Positions 33,575-45,151 of a stretch of 64,000 bases of DNA are shown here, piece by piece. Position 1 is the stretch's first letter; each line of letters starts with the position of its first letter. Source of the DNA: Lyophyllum atratum (lineage: Eukaryota > Basidiomycota > Agaricomycetes > Agaricales > Lyophyllaceae); assembly GCA_014905825.1 (NCBI GenBank), contig JACGCN010000016.1, positions 930,001 through 994,000 on the forward strand, in the 5' to 3' direction. Both the position numbers and the translations under genes were made by a program. Below the pieces are notes generated by a model, which was given only the letters and a program-made list of their open reading frames with translations, made no database searches and was not told where the DNA came from.

Positions 33575-34638
33575 ATGTCGAAGGGCAAAGGAAAGGAACC
33601 TGCCCATATAAATGTCCCGGTCATGCTCAATCCTGCTACGGGGAGCGCTAATCCGGCTGCTTCTATGTCTGCGCTTTGGGCCTACCTTCAACCCGCGCTC
33701 GATCACATTGTGAAATCTGCGAGCAATGACCCCAACGGAAAGGCACCGGCCATAGATGTTGGATTCTATTCAGGCATACATTCGGCCTGTTATAACTAGT
33801 GAAGTGGCACCCTATTGCCCGGGTACCCCTTGACTGACCTCTTGGTAGTTTTACTGCGCAGAGCGAAGCCGCGAATTCCAATGCTCGACTCCCAGACTCT
33901 AGCATCTCGAATGGCCCCGACATCTACGAGCAGCTTGATAAATACTTCGCAGATGCGACGTGTGAGCTTTTGCTGGGGGCTCCGCACGATGATACCACCC
34001 TAATCCATTACATTGTCCCTTGTTTCAACCGATATACCGCTGGTGCCCAATCTGTCAATCGTCTCCTCAGCTATGTCAATCGCCACTACGTGAAACGCGC
34101 TGTGGACGAAGACAAAGGCTGGCTTCGCCTCAATGACGTTTTGGAGTTTGTTGCTAAGACCATCACCGTGACCGACACTCGCGAAAAAATATCCAGGCGC
34201 TTGAGAGAGAGGCGTTTGGATGAGCTGAAGAAGTGGGGATACGAGGAGGGGGATTCCAGCGAACTTCTCGCTATTGCGGAGGCCTGTGCCGAGGCCGCTA
34301 GTCCACCTGACCGTGTCGTGCCCGTAATATCTCTGGCCTATCGTCGCTTCCGGACAGAGTTTTTCGAACCACTCTTAGCAGTCCCGGTAATGAAGGGAAA
34401 ATCCAAAGCGAAACACAAAATTCCCAAGACTCCAAATGGTTCGGCCGCCCCTGGTCCCAAGGGCCGCCTTGCTCGTGCAGTCAAGGAATTGCTCGAGTCT
34501 AAGGATATAAACGAGGAAGAGCGAATCCGCCTGACTACAGAACTATCGAAGGCTCTCAAGACAGTTGGGATTCGCCCTGATCACCCTCTGCGGAAGAGGC
34601 TAGACAAATATGTCGCGTCTTGCGCAAAGGGCGGGTAA
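33575..34638 (+). CDS. Truncated cullin-like protein (N-terminal repeats only)
   Basis: Two exons, 33575-33798 and 33849-34638, 337 aa. The first 250 residues resemble the N-terminal cullin repeats that bind Skp1/F-box or BTB adaptors. Evidence: ALDHIVKSAS, GFYSGIHSACYNYFTAQSEA (compare the cullin Y-x-x-I-H/Y-x-x-C-Y-N-Y segment), DIYEQLDKYFADATCELL, HYIVPCFNRYTAGAQSVNRLL, then YVNRHYVKRAVDEDKGWLRL (the Y-hNR-Y-V-hR cullin pattern). The roughly 400 residues that bind RBX1 and the neddylation site are missing. A basic linker (MKGKSKAKHK) leads instead into a short helical tail (RLARAVKELLESKDINEEER...) ending at a normal stop. Downstream sequence up to the next gene does not continue a cullin. 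It could be a dominant-negative or an adaptor-sequestering cullin, or a decayed paralogue that kept its frame. Confidence 0.75.
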
Positions 34639-34723
34639 AAATGCCGTCGATAGGACGTCAACTGTATAACATTCTATTACCTTTGATGTGGAGAGGTCAT
34701 ACAATATAAAATGCCCTATGGCG

Positions 34724-37150
34724 TCATGGGATTGACTGGGTCCTTGATTCCCTCCTTGCTACCATTCGTCGAAATCCCGGCCCTCCGTCAGGACCAAAAA
34801 TTTGGTTCTGTGGAACTGGAGGATTCGCGTCACGCAGCGTGCCCCACACTTCATCTTTCACCCAACCGTCGTTTTTTGCCATGATATCTCTGAAGTAAGT
34901 TTCGCCTCGTCCGTCAATATATGCGAAGATCTGATCTGTTGTTCCCGTGCCGTTAATTGCATGTCGAAGTCCTGGCCAGTTGTCCATTCCGATCTGTCCT
35001 TGGGCGTGCTGAACTGAATGGATCGATCTGGAGCTTGCACCCAGCGGGGGCTGCAGGGCGCGGGTGTGCGTCTGACGAATATCAGACCCGTATGAGCCTG
35101 TCACGACAGTTCGAGAAATAATGAGGTATGGAACGAAACCAAACACGAAGTTCATCCTCACCAAACTCTGCCGTGTATAGAGAGTAATTTGAGAATACAG
35201 CCAATGGGTACTCAAATGCATCGCGCAACTTTGTTATCCCACCATGCGTTGACGAGGTAATCCCCGTGGTCGACTGGTTCACCCACTGGGTATCTTTGGT
35301 TCAATAATCATCATGTGCAATTGAGGAAATCTCTTACTTGTACCCAGCCATCGTCAACATACCGCGCTTCATTGTTATAACGCAGCGACTGGGAAAAGGT
35401 CACTGTTCTTGTCCCTTCGGAGGTTACGAGCTCGCTCTCGATTAACAGCACTCTGCTCACGTCAACTTTAGTCCATATTGTTTCATTCCCAGCACTCGCG
35501 CCACCAAGTGTTCGAGGTTTTAGGTCAGGAACTTCGTATTTCTTCATTTTACCCGTGGTCGGAGAGCTTCCTATACGTACATGGATGCTTCCCGACACGA
35601 ACCAGTTTGAGTTGATGGTCGGTTCTTTTCCTTGGCCAACGACACGCAGGGTGATTGAATGCGACGCATTGCTGAGTAGAAGAGTCGGTAGAAAGGGGGT
35701 GATATCAATCCAGTAGGTTGGAGCATCGTACGCGCCATATGCAGTCAACGGACGCCAGTTAGACGGAGTGATGCCACCGGTATAAATGACTGCATACGGC
35801 CAGACGACCCCCGCAAGCTTTCCGTCGACGAGTACCTGCACCTCTCGGAAAGGACCTTTCCCGATGACCCCTGTGCTCGCTGGGAAATATGGAACAAACT
35901 CGTCGGGCGTATCTGGGATAATCTGTGAGTCCGCGGTACTTCATACCATTGTTGTGATGGCTCACTCAGGTACCAGAATTCTTCCGCAGAGCTGCCAGAA
36001 CAGAATATTTCGACGAACGCTTCAGTTGAGTTTTGCGGTAGAGATACATTTGTTACCGCTCCTAAATCGCTACCAATGGTGAAAAAATTCGGAAGAGTGG
36101 GTGATAAGTTCGAGAGCGGCATTATCAAGTCGGCGGTTTTGGGAGTAGGAAATTTAGCGGTGGGTGCATAAAAAGTGGCTGTGAGGACGACTAGTAATAA
36201 AGGCATTTACATTCCCGCTTCACTTGTAGGAATGATTCTGAACGTTCTTACCTTCAAAAACTCCATCAAGCAGACTGTGGGGAGGGGAGACTGAGAAGGT
36301 ATCCCAACACGGAATGAATAGTCTACGCACAATTCGGGTGCAATGATGTTGCTAAAGTCCATCATGAGATCACCACTTTTCGCGAATAATGGAGTGAAGT
36401 GTGTAACGTCTTTAACGCTGACAACAAAAATGACCATTAGCTCGATACGGGCTCGAGTTCAAAGTGGCTCACGTATTCCATATAGTGCCGGTTTTCGTTG
36501 GCTCTGCGCTGGAGTGACGCCAGACTAAAATTGAAATGAAGACTGAGTTTCCCATCCTACTTCAGAAAGCCGTGATCAGCGACCTACTCTCTACATGGGA
36601 CAGATATACCGCCTGGAGTCCTGATGTTAGCCAATATTCTAGCGAGTCGAGGCGACAATCGTTCGACGCACACTCAGACGGTCATACTGAGTTCCAATCC
36701 TATCGTAAAGAATCTCCGTAAAGACGCGTCTCTTCGTGAACGATTCAACTCGACTCACGAATATACAGAAAGGTTTAAACTGATAGCGGCCCATTTCCCC
36801 ACCTCTCCACACCCATGGGCGGTTGGCGGAATATATGGCACGACAGCAGGAGCGTTGAATGAACCATCCCCGAATGAATGCTTCAAAAGCTCCACCGTGC
36901 AAGCTGAACCACCCTTGGGGACTACTGGTGGTGCAAACACTTGGAGGTCAACCAAGGGAGCGACGGTAGGGTCGTCGGTCATCAGGGGCACTCTAGCTTC
37001 CAGACCTGTGTCATGAGACCGTTCCGCGAGTCCTGATAGCAATGGAGCAAATTCTTCTGCGCTCAGTTGCGCAAAGACTAGCGGAAAGAGCACCAGGCCC
37101 ACCAGGCCCAGGCATAACTGGAGCAGCATACCGGCCTTAAAGATTGACAT
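34724..37150 (-). CDS. Secreted PNGase A-like glycoamidase
   Basis: Ten exons: 36759-37150, 36672-36699, 36588-36612, 36473-36524, 36331-36417, 36252-36274, 35966-36190, 35338-35912, 35162-35285 and 34724-35097, 634 aa. The match is to peptide-N4-(N-acetyl-beta-glucosaminyl)asparagine amidase A, which removes N-glycans from glycoproteins. A signal peptide or anchor (LCLGLVGLVLFPLVFA) opens the protein. Family blocks follow: APPVVPKGGSACTVELLKH, YDRL...YLSHVEIWRHSSAEP (assembled across three junctions), IWNTVKDVTHFTPLF, FWYLNTPDEFVPYFP, GPFREVQVLVDGKLAGVVWP, GGITPSNWRPLTAYGAYDAP and YWIDITPFLP. Many NxS/T sites suggest it is itself glycosylated. Several exons are under 30 nt; their boundaries follow from homology. 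It lies 380 bp downstream of the S1/P1 nuclease gene on the same strand. Confidence 0.88.
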
Positions 37151-37529
37151 CGCTGGGCAACGTTAGGGTAGATGGCCAAGACTTGGATTTGCTGCATATG
37201 ACTACAAGTATATAATGCTCACGCGTAGATCTTCTATCGCCGACGGCAAAGCTCGGGCAAAGCATTTCAAGAAGGTTATCTTTCGATGTAACATGTGGAA
37301 TGGCCATGCTGCCGCCGAACTTAAATTCCGGCACCCCATCAACAGTATCTAGAAGAACACCGCAAGTCACCAAGGACATGTACAAGGAAAATACAGGGTA
37401 CCCGGAGGCAAGGATTGACAATTGTATAATTCATCGAGCCATATGGCCCGCACAGTGTTTCGCAGACCACATATTGAGTATATAACCATTGAGGCTCAAA
37501 ACATCAACCGCCTCGATTCTCGTAGGACC

Positions 37530-39180
37530 TTATGGCAAGCTAACACTGCCGTCAAACAGCACGTTGAGCCATGCCGCCAGACGGTAACCCTGCTTCGCGA
37601 TCTGAGTCTCGATCTGGGGAAGATAGGATGTCAGAAAAGGTATCAGGTAACGGCCAGAGAAGCAACATACGGCGGGGACAGCATTGGTGTAATAGCTCGA
37701 GGTGCACAAGTCGGTTCCGGTCGTGTAGCTGAAAACCAAGGACTATGGTGTGATGTAAGTCAAAAGATAGCATTCCGTAAGCGACGGAACTAACGCAATC
37801 GAGTTTATTGGAGTCCTGGGCCCACACGAGAGGGCACTGAAGAGGAGTAATCGCACGGGGCACGAGGAACCCAGAGAGGTCGTCTGAGATACTCCTCCTG
37901 GCTGGCGCGGTGGTGGAAGAACAAGAGATCCACGACGACGCTGATGACGCATATGCTCCCGTCTGAAGAAGTGCTTAGTTCCAAACACGATGAATCTCGA
38001 GCAGGCTTACCTTGATGCGAGTGGCAAGAGTGTTAGCCCATGTGGTGACAGAGTTAGCGTAGTTCGCGGCAAGAAGTTTGTTGATCATGCCAGAATCTTG
38101 GGGGGTAAGCCATGTGAGTGTAAATTCTTGATGTTCTGGAGAAAACCTTACCCCAGAGCTATGGGGAGATGTCAGTAACAGGAAATTGCGGCAAAAAACG
38201 AAGCTATCGACTGACAGAGTGCAGGTTTGTGGTGGAACCACTGCACTTGACGCTGATGCTGTTTCCGCCAACGGATTTGGCTTCGACATGAAGGGGTTGT
38301 CCGATATCACCGATGAACTACGAAAAAAGCTTAGTCCCTACATGGCAGATGATGAAACGATGTACATGGTCTGGCGGGATGCAGTGTTAATTGAGTGTAA
38401 GGATATGAAGAAAGCTGCAGACATACCTAAAAACTTGAGAGCCTCTTGACGCTGGGTTGTTGAGAGGCCAGTGTCAACTACGCGGCTCGTGTAGTTCGAG
38501 ATGGCCGTAACTGGGAGTGATCTAAGTCACTACTAGAGGTACCAAATGATTAAAGGGAGGCTCACGGATGCATTTTCCACTGGCGCAGTCGCGCGTTTCC
38601 GAGACGGAACAAGAAGTCGGAGGATTATCTGGTTTGTCCAGACCGTATGTAACCACGCGGGACCTCACTAGGACTGGATAAACAAAGACGAACCTTCTGC
38701 GTCTACATAGTGAAGCTCCGAGGCCCTGCGGGTGTTCTTAGCTAAATATAGATGGAAGACAATCTACCATCAACATACCATGCGTAAGCAGAGTTCGATT
38801 TGATCTCATCGGCCCACTATCAAAGTGGCAGGTCTATATGTCAGAAAGTGACGTCTTCGGACAGTACTTCTTTATAGTCACCGTTGCTGCTGGTCCAAGT
38901 GACTGGGAATATGTAGACCCCAGGGATGATTGGACGAACGATAAGGCTTTAGGAGCTAGAAACTATAGGGCATGGTTTATTCTGACGCGCCCGATTACAA
39001 CGATGACAAGAATATGCACCTGCATAGCGACGTATCTGTCGTATCACGATCCTTGAGCATATTGTACGCGGCAAGTAGCGTGGACGCAACATACCCTACG
39101 GCTTGATGGCCACTGGCACCCCAGCCATAGACACATGGGGCAGAGAGTGACAAGAGACCGACGATGCTTGCTGTCTTCAT
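37530..39180 (-). CDS. Secreted S1/P1-type nuclease
   Basis: Fourteen exons: 39095-39180, 39020-39035, 38882-38962, 38779-38816, 38694-38725, 38566-38628, 38427-38510, 38366-38370, 38216-38317, 38152-38158, 38011-38096, 37795-37962, 37671-37742 and 37530-37613, 307 aa. S1/P1 nucleases are trinuclear-zinc enzymes that cut single-stranded DNA and RNA and remove 3'-phosphates. The signal peptide ends at CVYG, so the mature protein starts with Trp-1 and contains WGASGH, as the family requires. Other zinc ligands lie in AATWAD, ELHYVDAE, KFLDHFIGDIGQPLHVEA and NLHSLWDSGMI. The His/Asp set looks complete. Exons 2 (16 nt), 8 (5 nt) and 10 (7 nt) are tiny; without exon 8 the KFL-DH-FIGD joint is out of frame. 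The C-terminus continues past the core with a Cys-containing segment. Confidence 0.88.
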
Positions 39181-39650
39181 GCTAGGAGGAGGAAGTTCCA
39201 AGTGTTACTTGGCGCAGCTTGTGGAAGCGACTTGGCTATTCTTATAGGCACGACAGCTATGCTGCACATAGATCATGCATACTAGCACGAAGTGTCTCGG
39301 GTGCGTTACCTGTAGATATCGTTGCCTGCATGCATCACGAGCTCCACGGTAAGTGTGATCGATGTGTCGCACGTTGATTGACCACCAGGGCATTTTGACA
39401 GATTCTAGTGCCGCGATTGATGGCCATGCTATCTTCACAACCTCTCCGACGAAGAACAATTCAATCATATGTGCATTTGCTATAACGGGAAAGCAAACAT
39501 CGCTGTGCGTCTTCTAGGAAGAAACGAGTCGTATGGACAGAGGACACACGGACGATAGCCTACACGTTGTTCTGTATTTCGAACGTGAGCAGGCTGAATT
39601 CCGAGATAAGCGCGATGGGAGAGAATGTGCTCAACCCCGAATTCAGTAAA
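39181..39650. other. Intergenic: S1/P1 nuclease promoter
   Basis: 470 bp upstream of the nuclease and downstream of the next minus-strand gene. No ORF or repeat supported. Confidence 0.45.
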
Positions 39651-41256
39651 TTAGTTGAGCTCCGGATCCATTTTCTTTCCTTCTCCATCTTCCTTCCCTT
39701 CATTGACCGTCGCCAAAAATTGGTCCATGTCCATTGAGAAGTTCATGTCAGTCTCCGAAGTGCCCTCGAAGAAGCTTGGGCTGAGATTGGAGAGGTCAAG
39801 TGTACTGATATCAAATGGAGCCTCGGTTCCCGACAAATTACTTGACGACAATGGTTCCATGGCTTGGAGTTGCGAGGCGGACTCAAAACTAGCCATCAAG
39901 GATGCTGGGGAGGGTGCAGAACGAGACGCAGATGATGCATGTTTCAGTTCTTGAAACTGGTTTGTATCGCTTTGAACATCCAAGGATGAAAATATATCAT
40001 CGTCGTTACTAGTTTGACCAAGAGTCTCAAGGAAAGGCTCCGCTTTCATAGATTTCCCAGTGTTCTCGGCCCCGCGTGGATCAGGCTCTATAACAATTGG
40101 GGAGAAGAGGCCGTCCATGTTGCTATTCGCATCGTTTGAACTCGTATCACCAGGGTCCCCAAAAAGATCAGTCATGGCCATGTCGATGTCCATGCCTTCC
40201 AAATCTAGCTCGATAGGTTTTTCTGCTGTGCCGCCCACATTATCCATTGCCATTTTCACGTCGCCACCATCTGTATCCATTGTGAGGTCTATGGGTTGAG
40301 TGGTTGACGCGAAAGCCGCCATTATATCTGGATGAAATTCGGTGGGACCTATTGCCCGAGCTGATTTTGGGGCAAGGGTAACAGGAGAGGCTAAACCACT
40401 GCTAAACATCGAGGCTTCTTCAGGAGTGATACGGAGTGTTGTCGACGAGAGATCGAGCTTGAGGGGGAAGGCTGGACGATGTAGGGACGAGATAGAGATA
40501 GCAGATGGACGGCGTCCGGGCCCTGGTCCTGCAGAGGCAGGGGCTGGGGGCGAGTTTGTTGGAGTCGGCACTGGGACATTTTGTGTAGGTGGCGATGCAG
40601 CATCCCCCTCAGAGACATCGGGAACAGCGGGGAGCGAGATCCGAGTTGATGTTGGAGATAATGAGGTCGACTTCGAACGCGTCCTAGTTGCCACTGCAGC
40701 TTCCTCTGCGAGCTTTAGACGCTTCTCCTCACGGTGCAAGTCTCGTTGGAGCGCAGCGATAGCCCGGAGCTGTACGCGATTGATTCACCTTGGTTAGCAT
40801 AGAGAAGAGCTGCAAGGCTTACTAAGTGGGATTCCATAGCGTCCACTATCTGGTCGTATTTCTCTACTTCACGGCCTAAAGACGCTGTCAGCGAACGAGG
40901 TGGTTTTGGGGCATGGTTCTCAATTCCTCTATAATGCGATAACAGTATGAGATCGCCTCTTCTAGCGTTTGCCAAGCACGTACAGTCTGCGGGTGTCAGC
41001 ATAAAAGCCATATATCTGTCCAGTCTTGACTGCTGCATTCTGAAAGAGATTGATGAGCTATCCATATGGGAACGTCTCGAGGAATTGAGTGTACCTTCAA
41101 ACAGGTGGACAGTGCATTCATTTCAGGTTCCAAGATTGCAAGTGGGACTGGTGGATCAGGCGGAGGGAGCATTAACGACTTTTGAGCATTCTTGGCCGAA
41201 GCTGGAGCATCCTTTACAACGATGGAGGCTTTGCGAGGGCGAGGTTTGGGTGCCAT
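39651..41256 (-). CDS. Acidic coiled-coil protein, possibly a Mediator tail subunit
   Basis: Five exons: 41095-41256, 41031-41039 (9 nt), 40944-40986, 40823-40875 and 39651-40769, 461 aa. The N-terminal 130 residues form a helical segment (AWQTLEEAISYC-REVEKYDQIVDAM, then SHLLRAIAALQRDLHREEKRLKL). The rest is low-complexity, acidic and Ser/Pro-rich. Repeated short motifs PIDLTMDT, PIELDLEGMDIDM, PFDISTLDLSNL and MNFSMDMDQFL alternate hydrophobic and acidic residues as activation domains do. An N-terminal coiled coil followed by an acidic tail resembles Mediator Med2 of yeasts, but no diagnostic motif proves it, so this is a weak inference. The small exons are inferred from frame and splice signals. 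It diverges from the UVRAG-type gene across 308 bp. Confidence 0.7.
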
Positions 41257-41564
41257 TCCTTGAAGTCAATGGCCAAGTCGCGTGTGCAGATGAAACACAA
41301 CCACAAACACCGTCGACCATTAACAGAACATCAGCATACTCACCAGCATTGATAACGTCTCCGCAGGCCGTCTGGGAACTTCTCGAGCTAAACAGCAGAG
41401 ACTATAAATCCCGATACACTTTCACCTTTCACCCTCCTTGTGGTCCGAGACGGCTGTGAAACCACGAACGACTCGACGAGGTTGAGCGCACCGTCGTACG
41501 TCTGATGAGTTGCTGAACACAACAATATTCATGTTTATCTTACTCTAGCGCGGCAATCCTTTAG
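41257..41564. other. Divergent promoter (acidic protein / UVRAG-type gene)
   Basis: 308 bp between two divergent starts; no ORF supported. Confidence 0.45.
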
Positions 41565-44500
41565 ATGAGCGACCATAAGTCCCTAGGGGATGCGTCCGAC
41601 GAGTTGGCATTAATGGATGTTGGTCCCTTCCGCAATGTAACAGCTCAGTGAAACTCAAAACCCTGATTGTAGAGACGTATCCGACATGTAACTGCCATTC
41701 AAATTCGGAATTTGACACCATTCCCAGCTCGAGATTCCTTTGCTTCAGCCTTGACTCAACCCGCGGAACAGTCCCAATTCACGAGCCATGGTCATTTATC
41801 CGACGACTTAGATGTCGCGATGCAGCGGAAACGTAGCCGTCGAATATCATCGAATTCTGTGACCACGCACCGGAGTATTCGCTCGGAAGATGGTCCGCGA
41901 GAGGAGGGACTTCCTGGCGGGACGATGGCGGAGCGAGGAAGGAGAACGTCTGGTCCTCGAGTGAGCTTTCCCTCAGAAGGAGGTGATACTCGGCACCACC
42001 CTGCGTCTGGGTCTGTAACTGTCATCAGACCTCATCGGGCTCGTACTAGCTCCATGGCATCTTCTGCAGGTTCTTATATTTCTGGACTACCACAATCGAC
42101 CTCATCGTTTCTTGGCTCGGCTTCTACAGTGGCATCATCGTTCAGCGTTGTTTCGCCTGACAACACGCAGACAGGACTTGAAAAAGTGATACAGTCCCGG
42201 CTAGTAGAAACCTTCCTTGCTATCTCGATCCCACAGCCTCCACTCCCACCGGATTCACAATCACACCGTACTCCACCACCAACCTCGCCTCTGAATTCGT
42301 CTACCTTCCGAGGGAAACCCTCATCCCCGAAAGCCGTTGAAATCAATCCAGCTCGTAATTCTTCGCCTCTGACACCCTCAGACAGACCTAAGGCTAAGGT
42401 TCGACGTGATTCGGCGGCTTCGCCACGCCTTCCGCCAAAAGTCTCTTCTCATAGCAAATCCGCTTCAACATCTATTCTTCGGCCGAATGGGGAAGTCAAA
42501 CGCCCACCGCAATTGACTTCTGCACCTTCACTACGGAGATCGTCCCCGCCCGAGTCCGAAACACTCATACCTGACTATTTTTCGCCTATTCATCGGCCGT
42601 CAACTCACCCGTATTTCGCAATCGACACCCGTTCAAATGATTTTGCTGAGGGAATTGACTACAGTGGACATAAGATGAAGATCGAAGTCTGGGGGAGAGT
42701 TGGTTCAGGGTGGAGGGAGAGCGTGTCAGGGAAAGGGAAGGAGAAAGAAGTAGTGACAGGTGAAGATCCTGGATTGCAATGGAAGATTTTGGAAGAGCGG
42801 AACGTTGATCTCAGAGATTTGGTTCCCATATCTGAAACTGTGCGTGTTCTGCCTTTTGCTTTATGTTATCGGTGGGCATGCTAAAGACGGTAGTTTAGTC
42901 CTCTCAGCTACCATCTAATTCGCTGCTGATCACGCTTTCACCTCCTGGAGGAACTTTCTATCTACCGGCACATCCACTATCTCCCCGACGCTCTCTCTCT
43001 CCATCTGGCGGATATGCCTCGGACCCAGAGCCTGGTGTCAAAAGAGTTCAACATGATGTGCCTACGCCCCCAGCCACTGCAGGACTCATGGGTGCAAGTG
43101 ATGATGCGGTTACGCTCTCACGTCGACGGCATCGCGGTGGTGCCGCAGTAACACGCTTCTCTCCACAAGAGACGTCAAAGACGGCTGGATGGCAAGACCT
43201 TTTAGAGTATGTTTTTTTCCTTGTGATACCAGAACCTGGTTTTTGATCCACTCTAGCCTCGTGACTCTACAGTCCTGCATCTTGGATAACGAGGGCTCGC
43301 TATCTGATGTTGTCCGAGGAATAGACAAAGTTTTAGTGTCTGACACCACCTTCACAAAGGTACGCTCCATCTCTGCCTTGAAAAATTCCTTTGCCGTACC
43401 GGTCTCTTCTTCTACCCTTTCCCCTCTGTTATTTTATTTTCTTGGTTTAGTCTCAAACTTAATCACTGAAGCGCCGCGAAGTCTCGGAGCGTGACGCTCG
43501 TCTGGAGGAGCTAGTAGCCAATCACGAGAAAGTGGTGGAGGAGTCTAACGAACGTGTGGCGATTCATTTTTGCGTCATGCCTGTAATGCTGACACCCCAA
43601 TTGATCTAGTGTGTAATCAAATCCAAGTTCGACTCAAGAGCCTCAGACAACGGAAGCAATTGTTGGAGTTAGCACGGGAGCAGCTTCAGCAGGACACCGA
43701 GTCTCAATATCAGGTGGACGAAGTAATTATCCAGGAGCGGTTCGTCACCGCATCCTCTGCACTACAACCTCTACTAATCCAGAATTCGTACCAAAGAGCT
43801 CGACATTCGACTCTTCGCGCTCTGTTTGGCCCCACTCGCACCACGCTCCTTACAATTCTCTCCTCCATTTACCCCATCGAGCTCCTCTCACCACCTGACC
43901 TTCTTTATACCATCCTGGATGTTCCTCTACCGATACCCCTGTCATCAGCTGATCCTGCGCCACCATTAACACTGCCATCACATAGAGACGTCACCGAAGA
44001 CGCCGTGGCTACCGCCCTTGGATATGCTGCCCAAGTTGTGCAGCTCTTAGCAGCATATCTTGGTAAAGGCCTTGTCTATCCAGTGACATGCATTGGCAGT
44101 CGAAGTCTGATTCGAGACAACATCTCTGCCATGGTTGGACCTCGTATGCGAGTGACACTCCAACTACGTCCTGCCATGAATTGACCCTAATTCCAAATCC
44201 AGGTTTCCTTTGTACTCTAAAGGAGTTGATACATACCGCTTCGAGTATGGGGTATTCTTACTTAACAAGGACATCGAACTGGTTAGTTCAAGAGCACACG
44301 ATGCATCTACCAACTCAATCTCGATCTCTTCCAGCTCATGGCTGACCGTGACCTTCGTGCATTGGACATGCGACACACCCTCCCAAATATCAAGAATCTG
44401 CTTCTTACTTTGACCAACGGCGAAGGAGCGCGCCTCCAGTAGGTGTTCGCCACCCCTTGTATTGCATTTCTAACTTGCCCATCAGCCAATCCCGACCACT

Positions 44501-45032
44501 AGACTCTCCATTATCATTGACCTCGGAATTGGGGTCATCTTCGCGGCCAGTTTCTCCTGCTGATTCGACTTCCACCACTCCCAAAGCCTCTGATGCAGCA
44601 GGCCCAGATGGCGGCACGCCCCCGGCTAGTGGATCTACGACACCCACAGCGGCTGCCACGGACGCGTCGAAGAAAGCACGGCCATTCCTGGCTTTCTCTC
44701 CCCTAACCGACTTCTTTCGTGGGCGCTACCCATCGAGTAGCCGAATATCGGTAAAGAGTAGTACGGACAATTTAGAAGAAGCTCAGGAACCCGAAGAGCG
44801 TCAGGCAACACTGGCGGTTCCGCCGAGTTCCGACCAGCCCGACCTGCGAGATGGTGATGAGGATGAAGAAGATCGAAAGACAATATCTGACGTGTCTCAG
44901 TTCACGGGCGTAGGGGAGGGTCGGAAGTTCGACCCTGTCCCGGCAGTGGATGGCGGTGAAGAAAAGTTGGATGAAGAGAACCCTCCACTGGCCTATGGGA
45001 CGCCGCCGGTCCCCTTCACACCTGTCCGATAA
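41565..45032 (+). CDS. UVRAG/Vps38-type autophagy and endosomal protein
   Basis: Nine exons: 41565-41636, 41673-42839, 42899-43206, 43257-43359, 43472-43553, 43610-44147, 44203-44281, 44335-44438 and 44486-45032, about 999 aa. UVRAG/Vps38 is the subunit that places the PI3-kinase Vps34 complex II on endosomes. Recognised parts: HVTAIQIRNLTPFP near the start; DYSGHKMKIEVWGRV and LLITLSPPGGTFYLPAH, which suggest a C2-like region; a coiled coil (RREVSERDARLEELVANHEK...LKSLRQRKQLLELAREQL); then the conserved IYPIELLSP, SLIRDNISAMVGPRM-FPLYSKG and GVDTYRFEYGVFLLNKDIEL, with ALDMRHTLPN after it. The C-terminus is Ser/Pro-rich and disordered. Intron 6 appears to be GC-AG (donor GCGAGT at 44148). The exon 5/6 junction could also be read through in part. 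The first exon rests on splice signals. Confidence 0.85.
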
Positions 45033-45143
45033 TTTATTAAACTAAGGCTACATTTCGCCATCTAATACTAGACTTACGACATGCCATACATAACTCGTCA
45101 TCGAAATTCTTGACAATATCAACTCTGCGCGAGTCGTTAACAC

Positions 45144-45151
45144 AGCGAGAC
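45144..45151. repeat. Left target-site duplication of the hAT-like element
   Basis: AGCGAGAC directly before the left inverted repeat; the identical 8 bp follow the right end at 46002-46009. Confidence 0.75.
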
